From Phyto melanocephala (taxonomy: Eukaryota; Arthropoda; Insecta; Diptera; Rhinophoridae), in the NCBI GenBank assembly GCA_941918925.1, contig OW799233.1, positions 75,953,797-76,017,796 on the forward strand: DNA of 64,000 bases. The letters run 5' to 3'. Below are positions 1 to 9,023 of this stretch, in pieces. A program made the translations under genes and the position numbers. Positions within the stretch are counted from its first letter, which is position 1. Each line of letters begins with the position of its first letter. The notes under the pieces are model-generated. The model was not told where the DNA came from. It made no database searches and saw only the letters and a list, made by a program, of their open reading frames with translations.

Positions 1-186
1 AGCTACGGATACAAATTTGACAGTCGGATAGATCTTTTCATTTTTTGAAATTTTTTTAAACACTTAGATTTTTCATTTTATCAAAGTTGTGTTTTTATAG
101 AAGCACATAGATAAAATCAGGTATGGAAAATAAAAATTATCAATGTGTTACGTGCCGGTATTTTTCGACTACCAAATACAAAAATA
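1..186. other. AT-rich sequence, nothing recognised
   Basis: AT-rich stretch before the first TATACCC-family repeat. I see no coding frame or repeat boundary here. Confidence 0.5.
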
Positions 187-942
187 ACAAGTAACAGTGC
201 TATATTCGGCCGTGCTGAATCTTATATACCCTTCACAACGTGTAGTCATGCAATAACAATTGTTTGTATTACCATTCATCCCATATAAAATACGTGCATA
301 CGTACACGTTAGAATAAATGTGGCATCGAATCCCAGCTGAGCCAAAAAAATTTTATTTTATTTTATTTAATATATTATTTATATTTTATTATTTTTTTTA
401 TATTTTTTTTAAATTTTTTTAGAAAAATTTTTAAAAATTTTGTTAAAATTTTTTTTAAAATTTTTTTTAAAATTTTTTTTTTGTAGTTTTTTTTATTATT
501 TTTTTCTTATTTTTAATATTTTTTTTTTTGTAATTTTTTTTGTTTGGTATGTTTTTTACATGTATGTATGTATGTATGTATGTATGTTGTTGTTGTAATT
601 GTGAAAAAAACGAGGTGGTCGTGGTTTTTTGCTCATATCTCAGAAAGTTATGGGGCGATTGTGCTGAATTTCAATAGCGATTCATTTCTGGATATTTCCA
701 AGAGATTGATACCATATACAGATCTGAGGAACATATAGTTGCTTCTAAAAGTTGATTTCAACCAACACACGGACAGACGGGCAGACGGATAGACGGACAG
801 ACGGTCAGGGCTTAATCGACTCCTCTATTCATAAGCTTTCAGAAAATATATACTTTATGGGGTCGGAAATGAAAATTGTAGAAATTACAAACGGAATGAC
901 AAAGCTATATATACCCTTGTGCACCACAGGTGAAGGGTATAA
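187..942 (+). repeat. TATACCC-family short interspersed element, copy 1 (centre inverted)
   Basis: It opens with the family head (ACAAGTAACAGTGCTATATT then CGGCCGTGCTGAATC) and closes with GTGAAGGGTATAA. The two ends form an imperfect inverted repeat around ATACCCTTCAC. The right half holds GAGGTGGTCGTGG and a GACAGACG microsatellite. The middle (about 300-590) carries GGCATCGAATCCCAGC followed by a T-rich tract. In the copies at 3771-5325 the same block is reverse-complemented. No protein is encoded. It is probably a non-autonomous element; the superfamily is unknown. Confidence 0.75.
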
Positions 943-1160
943 AAAAAAGAGAAAAAGTAAAGGGCATACAATATTGAAATTTAATATATAGTGGTGTACC
1001 CACTATGCTATCAACATCTTAAATTTTAGTAATTATTTTGATGGATATAAAAAACCAACATAATTAAAATATTAACAATACCTAAGAATGAATACGCGTA
1101 CGTAGGGATTTCTCACACTCACACTAAGTTGAATCAAAGTTATAGCTGTTGTTATGCTTT
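943..1160. repeat. Duplicated block, first copy
   Basis: Positions 985-1160 (ATGCTATCAACATCTTAAAT through GAATACGCGTACGTAGGG) recur almost exactly at 3380-3555. The first part also recurs at 1871-1947. This shows local segmental duplication of a repeat unit. No coding frame is seen. Confidence 0.6.
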
Positions 1161-1947
1161 TAGTTAACTCTGTCAACGTAAGCTGAGGCTAGTTTTTGTT
1201 TTCTTATATTATTAGCTGTGTTGCCAGAGGAAGATTGGAAAAACCTATACTTTTTCTTAAGAGTTGTTACATTTTTAATTAGGTATTGCATTTTGAATTA
1301 TTTCTTAATGCAAAGTTAATAAATCTGATTTGTATGCACATTTGTATGTATTTATCTGTATTTAAAGCAGAAATATAAAAGAAAACTTTTAAGAAAATTA
1401 AAAATTTAATTTTTACAAAGCAACGATTTTGAAGTTCATTGATATAACCGCTAATCTCCCAATGGCATGTAATTTCTTGCGATTGTTTGCAAGTTTAATT
1501 AAAAAAAAAAAAAGAAAAAGTAAAGGGCAAACATTATTGAAATTTAATATACCTATAATATGTATGGATATATAGGTACCTACTACTCAATGGAAAAAAA
1601 AAAATCATTAAAATAAATATGTATTTAAGTTTATATGTAATTAGGTATTGCATTTTAGAGTATTTCTTAATGCATAATAAATAAATCTGATTTATATGCA
1701 CATTTGTATGTATTTATGTCTAGTCGAAGCAGAAATGTTAAACAAAACTTTTAAGAAAATTAAAAATTTAATTTTTGCAAAGCATTGATTTTGAAGTTAA
1801 TAAAAGAAAATAAAAATTGCAATAAACATAAAATAAAGTGGCATCGAACAGCGAACCTTCAAGTTGATAGTCTAGTGGTGCACCCTCTATGCCATCAACA
1901 TCTTAAATTTCAGCAATTATTTTGATGGATATAAAAAACCAACAACT
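1161..1947. repeat. Duplicated block A, left copy
   Basis: Starts TAGTTAACTCTGTCAACGTA and matches 2732-3455 with small indels (offset about 1571). It contains two related sub-blocks with GCACATTTGTATGTATTTAT. It ends with the tRNA-like segment and AATTATTTTGATGGATATAA. No ORF is supported. Confidence 0.75.
1838..1899 (-). repeat. tRNA-like sequence (decayed tRNA or tRNA-derived SINE head)
   Basis: The minus strand reads GTTGATGGCATAGAGGG...GTTCGATGCCAC. TGGCATAGAGGG fits the pol III A box and GTTCGATGCC fits the B box, about 35 bases apart. The ends (GTTGATGGC / GATGCCAC) do not form a convincing acceptor stem, so I do not call a functional tRNA. It lies inside a duplicated block and has a second copy at 3350-3411. 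Confidence 0.45.
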
Positions 1948-1999
1948 GTTACCTATACATATGCATATGTAGCATGGTTGGTGGTAATAAAGTTTTTCA

Positions 2000-2207
2000 C
2001 CATGGCGCAAGTAAACACTTACACGGCTTTCAGACTAGGCAAGTCACTTGCGCAAGTGACTTGCGCAAGTGTTGTGTTTATAGGCAAAAGGGGTAAGGTC
2101 GGGTTAAGAGGGAGAAACTTGCTCATTTTTTGAGTACACACTTGCCTGTACTCGGCAAGTACGAGCAAGTTTTTGTTGAGAAACCAAAAACAAAAGAGTA
2201 ATAAAAA
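2000..2207. repeat. ACTTGC-rich palindromic repeat, left part
   Basis: Contains back-to-back CACTTGCGCAAGTGACTTGC palindromes at about 2041-2070 and further ACTTGC/GCAAGT words up to 2170. Similar words resume at 2595-2690, on the other side of a short TATACCC element. It may be a foldback MITE split by that insertion. Confidence 0.45.
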
Positions 2208-2210
2208 CAA

Positions 2211-2580
2211 ACAAGAGTGCTATATTCGGCCATGCCGAATCTTATATACCCTTCAGAACGTGTTGTCATGCAACAACAATTGTTTATGTCACCATTTATC
2301 TCATATGAAATACGTACATACAAAACATACATATATAAAAACATCCCATTGTAATATTATACATTAAGTTTACTTATGTGCTTAAAAAAAAATAAATTAA
2401 AAGAAAAATTAAAAATAAAACAATAAAAATTTTAATAAAATATAAAATAAAAAAAATTTTTTGGCTCAATCTAACCAGTATACCACGTTTGTATGTATGT
2501 GTAGATAATTGATAATTGTAGAAATTTCAAACGGAATGACAAACCTATATATACCCTTTTTCACTGTGTGAAGAGTATAA
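2211..2580 (+). repeat. TATACCC-family element, short internally deleted copy
   Basis: Head AGTGCTATATTCGGCCATGC and tail ATATATACCCTTTTTCACTG with AAGAGTATAA match the longer family members. Most of the right half, including the GACAGACG microsatellite, is missing. About 370 bp instead of about 777 bp. Confidence 0.7.
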
Positions 2581-2731
2581 TAAGTAAAAGAGAACGAAAC
2601 TTGGGCAAGTCAGTTGCTGAGTCTGAACATGAAAGCAAGTTCAAAGAAAAATAAAAGAAAATAAAAAACTAACTTGAGCAAGTGACTTGCCCAATGCGAA
2701 AGGGGTAATACAAAATATAAAAAGAAAAAAA
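2581..2731. repeat. ACTTGC-rich palindromic repeat, right part
   Basis: Words such as CTTGGGCAAGTC, CTTGAGCAAGTGACTTGCCC and GGGGTAATAC mirror the 2000-2207 block. The two parts flank the TATACCC insertion at 2211-2580. Confidence 0.4.
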
Positions 2732-3555
2732 TAGTTAACTCTGTCAACGTAAGCTGAGGCTAGTTTTTGTTTTCTTATATTATTAGCTGTGTTGCCAGAG
2801 GAAGATTGGAAAAACCTATACTTTTTCTTAAGAGTTGTTACATTTTTAATTAGGTATTGCATTTTGAATTATTTCTTAATGCAAAGTAAATAAATCTGAT
2901 TTGGTATGCACATTTGTATGTATTTATCTATATTTAAAGCAGGAATATAAAAGAAAACTTTTAAGAAAATTAAAAATTTAATTTTTACAAAGCAACGATT
3001 TTGAAGTTCATTGATATAACCGCTAATCTCCCAATGGCATGTAATTTCTTGCGATTGTTTGCAAGTTTAATTAAAAAAAAAGAAAAAGTAAAGGGCAAAC
3101 AATATTGAAATTGAATATACCTATAATATGTATGGATGTATAGGTACCTACTACTAAATGGAAAAAAAAATCATTAAAATAAATATGTATTTAAGTTTAT
3201 ATGTAATTCGGTATTGCATTTTAGAGTATTCCTTAATGCATAATAAATAAATCTGATTTATATGCACATTTGTATGTATTTATGTCTATTCGAAGCAGAA
3301 ATGTTAAACAAAACTTTTAAGAAAATTAAAAATATAAACATAAAATAAAGTGGCATCGAACAGCGAACCTTCAAGTTGATAGTCTAGTGGTGCACCCTCT
3401 ATGCCATCAACATCTTAAATTTCAGCAATTATTTTGATGGATATAAGAAACCAACAAATTTAAAATATTAATAACAATACCTAAGAATGAATACGCGTAC
3501 GTAGGGATTTCTCACACTCACACTAAGTTGAATCAAAGTTATAGCTGTTGTTAGG
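2732..3555. repeat. Duplicated block A, right copy
   Basis: Matches 1161-1947 (to about 3455). It then continues into the segment that matches 1050-1160, which places the duplicated pieces in a head-to-tail arrangement. No coding frame is supported. Confidence 0.7.
3350..3411 (-). repeat. tRNA-like sequence, second copy
   Basis: Essentially identical to 1838-1899 on the minus strand, with A-box-like TGGCATAGAGGG and B-box-like GTTCGATGCC. The copy number is explained by duplication of the whole block. Confidence 0.45.
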
Positions 3556-3770
3556 CAGATAGTTATCTCTTGTGGCAGCGAAAGCCGCGGTGACATTTTG
3601 TTTTCTTTAAATAAATGCGTACATACATACATACATACATACCTACTATATGTTTCATTATTATTCTTTATAATAAAGTATTTTATCCGCTCAAAAACGT
3701 ACCATTGTAAAATTATAAATTGAGTTTTTGAATGTAAGTACGTATAAAAAATAAAATAACACAAAAAAAA

Positions 3771-4547
3771 ACAAGTAAAAGCGCTATATTCGGCCGTGCC
3801 GAATCTTATATACCCTTCACAACGTGTAGTCATGCAATAACAGTAAATTCACGTATGTATGTTAAAAAAAACAAAAAAAAAATAAAAAAAAATTTAAAAA
3901 AAAAAATTTTAAAAAAAAAATTTAAAAAAAAAAAATTATTATATACATATATAATATATATAAAACAAAAAAAAAATAAAAAAAAAATTAAAAAAAAAAA
4001 AATAAAAAAAAATAATAAAAATATATATAATATATTAAATAAAAAATAAAAAAAAATTAAAAAAAAAATTAAAAAAAAAAATTTTAAAAAAATTAAAAAA
4101 AAAATTTTTTTTGCCTCAGCTGGGATTCGATGCCACGTTTTCTCTAACCAGTATACACGTTTGTATGTATGTATGTTGTTGTTGTAATGTTGTTTTTATG
4201 AAAAGAAAATCGAGGTGGTCGTGGGTTTTTGCTCATATCTCAGTTGTTTATGTACCGATGTTTCTGATTTTCAATACCGATCTACTCCCGAATATTTCTG
4301 ATATTTTAATACCTTACCCGGGTCCAACCTATGTCGGGGGGCTTCAAAAAGTTGATTTCAACATACACACGGACAGACGGTCAGACGGACAGACGGACAG
4401 ACGGACAGACGGTCAGGGCTTAATCGACTCCTCTATTCATAAGCTTTCAGAAAATATATACTTTATGGGGTCGGAAATGAAAATTGTAGAAATTTCACAC
4501 GGAATGACAAACCTATATATACCCTTTTTCACTGTGTGAAGGGTATA
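3771..4547 (+). repeat. TATACCC-family element, full copy 2
   Basis: Head AGCGCTATATTCGGCCGTGC, A-rich centre (3870-4100), GGGATTCGATGCCACG, a GTATGT microsatellite, GAGGTGGTCGTGG, GACAGACG repeats, and tail CTGTGTGAAGGGTATAA. It abuts the next copy with no spacer. The A-rich tract translates as lysine/asparagine runs that are not genes. Confidence 0.85.
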
Positions 4548-5325
4548 ACAAGTAAAAGCGCTATATTCGGCCGTGCCGAATCTTATATACCCTTCACAAC
4601 GTGTAGTCATGCAATAACAGTAAATTCACGTATGTATGTTAAAAAAAACAAAAAAAAAATAAAAAATAAAAAAAAATTTAAAAAAAAAAATTTAAAAAAA
4701 AAATTATTATATACATATATAATATATATAAAACAAAAAAAAATAAAAAAAAAATTAAAAAAAAAAATAAAAAAAAAAATTAAAAAAAAAAAATAAAAAA
4801 AAATAATAATAAAAATATATATAATATATTAAATAAAAAATAAAAAAAAAATAAAAAAAAAATTAAAAAAAAAAATTTTAAAAAAATTTAAAAAAAAATT
4901 TTTTTGCCTCAGCTGGGATTCGATGCCACGTTTTCTCTAACCAGTATACACGTTTGTATGTATGTATGTTGTTGTTGTAATGTTGTTTTTATGAAAAGAA
5001 AATCGAGGTGGTCGTGGGTTTTTGCTCATATCTCAGTTGTTTATGTACCGATGTTTCTGATTTTCAATACCGATCTACTCCCGAATATTTCTGATATTTT
5101 AATACCTTACCCGGGTCCAACCTATGTCGGGGGGCTTCAAAAAGTTGATTTCAACATACACACGGACAGACGGTCAGACGGACAGACGGTCAGGGCTTAA
5201 TCGACTCCTCTATTCATAAGCTTTCAGAAAATATATACTTTAAGGGGTCGGAAATGAAAATTGTAGAAATTTCACACGGAATGACAAACCTATATATACC
5301 CTTTTTCACTGTGTGAAGGGTATAA
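4548..5325 (+). repeat. TATACCC-family element, full copy 3 (tandem to copy 2)
   Basis: Repeats the 3771-4547 copy with a 777-bp period and very few differences, mainly in A-tract length and in one fewer GACAGACG block. Head-to-tail junction at 4547/4548. Near-identity points to a recent tandem duplication or assembly-level repeat expansion. Confidence 0.85.
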
Positions 5326-5724
5326 TGAAAAAAATAAAAAAAAAAAAATTTTTTTGTCTCAACTGGGATTCGAACATAAGCTCATCTAGTGTCTATTGTT
5401 AAAAAAAAACCGAGGTGGTCGTGGTTTTTTGCTCATATCTCAGTTATTTATGTACCGATTTTTCTGAATTTCAATAGCGATCTACTCCCGAATATTTCCA
5501 ACATTTTAATACCTCATGCGGGTCCGGGCGATGTCGGGGGGCTTCAAAAAGTTGATTTCAACATACAAACGGACAGACGGACAGACGGACAGGGCTTAAT
5601 CGACTTCCCTATTCATAAGCTTTCAGGAAATATATACTTTATGGGGTCGGAAATGAAAATTGTAGAAATTTCACACGGAATGACAAACCTATATATACCC
5701 TTTTACACTGTGTGAAGGGTATAA
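5326..5724 (+). repeat. TATACCC-family element, diverged right-half copy
   Basis: Lacks the head. It has the A-rich centre, TGGGATTCGAAC, GAGGTGGTCGTGG, GACAGACG repeats and the GTGTGAAGGGTATAA tail. Several substitutions set it apart from copies 2 and 3, so it is an older copy adjoining them. Confidence 0.75.
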
Positions 5725-7018
5725 TAAAAGCGAAACATACCCACACCAAATATTGGGTTAAGGGCGTGAAAGGTGGTTGCCAGCTAGCTCGAGCAAAAAA
5801 GGTCAGTGGTTCTCAACCCGGGGTATTTGGCACGTGAACATACACACACCTTTAGAGTACGGGAAATTTCTAAACAAAGCTTCTAAACCTAACATATCGC
5901 TGTCGTTATGCAAACGTTGGCATTACCAGGTGGATCGTCATGCCTGGTACTATTGTTTTCCCTCCCGCAATTTGCTCCTATGACAGACCAAGTACCTACA
6001 ATTTTATGTCTGTCCCAATATTGTGATCACCCGCTCAGTCCATTCCACTTACCTCCAACATTCCTCCTCTAATAAAAAAACTTTAAAATTTCATGATGCA
6101 CTTACATGAAGTAAAAAAAAACTTTATTCTACAATTTTCAAGTATTTAAACGAAAAGAAATTCTTTCTAGTTTTATGTAACAATTATACTTTGCTTTTAT
6201 ATACTTATTTATATGTGCATATATATATTTGTATATATATATATACTTATATAGAAAACTTATAATACAAATGTTAATAGTGATGAAAGTAATACTTGTA
6301 ATAATGTTTACAATAATAATATTTAAAATAAAAATAAATATAATAATAATACTTAACATAAGCTGCTACGTTGGTGGTTTGTTGATGCTGTTGGTGATGG
6401 GTTGTTACTGGCAGTAATTTCGTTGCTGGTAGACGTTTTCGCACCGGTAAAGTTGTTGCTGGTAAACTGTTGCTGGCAAAATTGTTGCAGGTAAAGGTTG
6501 TTGCTGGTACAGTTGTTGCTGCTGGTAGCAGCGGTTCCGCAGGTAAACTTGTAGCTGCTGGTAAAAGCGTTGTTGCTTGCTTGGATTTAATTTTAAATAA
6601 TATTTTTTTTTTCTTCCTTTTTAAATTATTTTAATATTAGTGTCTTTAATTGGTTGACATCTAAATTCATTACGTTTACTGTTTTGTAGAGTTAACGTTT
6701 TTTTTTTTTTGTTTTCAAGTAAATGCAGATTTTGTTATTGTTGCTAACACAAAGGTATACATTTTTTTAGTGTATTTTTTTAAATTTATTTCATTCACAG
6801 TTTTGTACATATCAGTTGTTTAAAAACGTGATTTTAATGGATTTTATATAATTTTTTAACAAATAAAATAGTTATTACACGTATCTTCGAGAAAAAAAGA
6901 AAAAAAAACATCTTCTCCAACTGTTTTCTTTTATTTATATATATTTGCTATATATATTTTTATGCCTATTTTATTTTATTTAATTTAATTTGATTTTTTT
7001 TTCTTTTTTATTTTTATA
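5725..7018. other. Non-coding, low-complexity stretch
   Basis: From 6420 to 6575 there is a degenerate GTTGCTGGTAAA repeat. The rest is AT-rich with TATA microsatellites (6210-6250, 6940-6960). Short open frames here have no recognisable features. Confidence 0.5.
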
Positions 7019-8024
7019 TCTATATATATAAAATTCACGTGTCACAGTGTTTGTCACCAAACTCCTCCGAAACGGCTGAACCGATTTCAATGAAATTTTG
7101 CATACACATTCTATAGGTCTGGGAAAAGGTTTATAACTATTTTTTATATTCCTTAATGAAGTGGGCGTGGCACATCCCATACAAAGTGAATTTTTAACAT
7201 CATATATCTTGATTACTTAGAAAGGGAGAGCTTCGAAAATTCGTGCGACATCATTTGTTACTATTTGTAGCCGTACCGAAAACAAACAGGATCGCATAAG
7301 TGGGCGTGGTAGCTGCGTATCAAAGTGAATTTTTAACATCATATATCTTGAGTACTATCACAGTGAGAGCTTTTTTAATTTGTGCGGTACCACCCGTGCA
7401 GCAGAAAGTAAGTTTAATAACAATCTTTTCTAATATATAAAATTCACGTGTCACCGATTTCAATGAAATTTTGCATACACATTCTATAGGTCTGAGAATA
7501 GGTTTATAACCATTTTTTATAAACCGATCGGACTCAAACTTTGGCAAGTTGTTGTACTCATACAAGGAAGTCTTTATGGGTGGCAAAAAGTGGGCGGGGC
7601 AACGCCCATAAAAAATTAGTTATCATTTTTGCTACTTGCACTTAGGGTTGCCATCCGTCTCCTTTTTCCCGGACACCATCCTCTTTTTTAGGGCATCCGG
7701 GGCAGTCCTACTTCTTTTTTAGAAAATGTCCGGGATTGTCCGGCTATTTGCACCTTCTCTGAAGTTTTTTTTCTTACATTTAAACTTTAAATCACAGGTC
7801 ACAAAATGTATAAAAGAAAGATTTAGGTGCTCGTACAATTTTAAAACTTCTCTTTGTACGAAATTAGTTTTATTATCCTTAATTGTCGCTATTTGTCGAA
7901 GTGGCCTATTTTGACTTGTCTTTTATTTTAAAAAAGTTCGGCAAAGGGGTCTGCTTGTCAGCTGTGTGTTTTTCATAAAGTTTGTTTTGCAAATACTTAT
8001 AGAAGAAAGTCTTGAACAAAAAAT

Positions 8025-8053
8025 ATAGTAAGGGTATATAATTTTGATATGGA
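8025..8053 (+). pseudogene. Short coding remnant left of the Penelope insertion
   Basis: The frame ending ...VYNFDM is cut at 8053 by the Penelope insertion and resumes at 11924 with ...DCLEFYKYLK. A GGA is shared at both junctions. Too short to assign a family on its own. Confidence 0.35.
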
Positions 8054-8962
8054 TTTATACCAAAACTTACAGAAAACAACAAACTAAGGGATATAATTAA
8101 TGAAGAGAATGTGATAATTGCACACAGACCTAACAAAACAATAGAACATTTATTTACACAAATAAAAACTAAGATTGAAAAAAGAGAACAGAGCAATGTG
8201 GTATATGAAATAAAGTGCGAGGGTAATGAAGACGGAGTTTGCGGCAAAGTATACGTTGGTACAACAAAAAGAAGTTTAGGTGTAAGAATAGATGAACACA
8301 AGACAGACATAAGAAAAGGAAAACAATCAACCGCGTTATCACAACATTGTATTGAAAGTAAACATAAAGCTAATTTTGACAAGGTGAAAATATTGGACAA
8401 GGAGAAAAAAGAGAACAAGAGATATACATTGGAGAGTTTGAGAATACAACAAAGATCAGAGCGTGCAATAAATACCAAGGAAGATAAGGACAACATTAAC
8501 GCAAATTACACCATAGTTTTAGTTTAATGATGACGATTGTTCAAATAATTGGCTGTGATATTTTATTATATTTTTACATTTTTTAATTTATTAAGTTTGT
8601 GTTTTGTGTCTTGTCCACTTTATACTCACCTGTGATATTTAAAAAAATGTTAAATAAAATTAAAAAGATTGTAAGTTCAGTTATTTAAAAACCAATTAAT
8701 TAATTAATTAATTTAAACTCTTAACTAATTTTAATAATTCTATCTTTTTTTTTAATTTTGTATGTATGTGTTGCCAGATTGATTTTAATAAATGAATCCC
8801 TGAAGAAGTTGGAAAATACCAACGAAACGTCGGATTATAAAATGAAATAAATAATCTTTTATTTTATTTTAAAATATGGAACGTATGACCTTGAAAGCCC
8901 GAATTTAGGAAATTTATTGAAAAATATAATATATTAAAAAGGTCGATTAAACAAAAATTTAC
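8054..8962 (+). repeat. Penelope pseudo-LTR, left copy
   Basis: A 5'-truncated tandem copy of the element's 3' end. It carries the last ~157 codons of the Penelope ORF (the GIY-YIG domain, stop at 8525-8527) and the 3' non-coding part ending GGTCGATTAAACAAAAATTT. Direct repeat of 11016-11923. Confidence 0.9.
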
Positions 8963-9023
8963 ATAATATATATCGGAGGGCCCGCCGAATTTGAAAAATA
9001 GGAAAGAAGAAAATTATTACAAT

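Noticed and set aside
1838..1899. Functional tRNA gene
   Set aside because: A- and B-box-like motifs are present but the acceptor ends do not pair well, and the copy number follows the surrounding repeat.
3855..4049. Lysine/asparagine-rich open frame in the A-rich tract (also at 4536-4796)
   Set aside because: Pure homopolymer-driven translation inside a non-coding repeat; identical in the tandem copy.
4111..4539. 142-codon open frame in the TATACCC repeat
   Set aside because: It spans microsatellites (GTATGT, GACAGACG) and recurs wherever the repeat occurs, with no protein family features. A repeat by-product.
7906..8496. 196-codon minus-strand open frame (also 11003-11458)
   Set aside because: Antisense shadow of the Penelope GIY-YIG coding region, present in both direct-repeat copies.
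8113..8527. Separate small GIY-YIG endonuclease gene
   Set aside because: It is the truncated tandem copy of the Penelope 3' end (pseudo-LTR), with the same stop and 3' flank as the full element.
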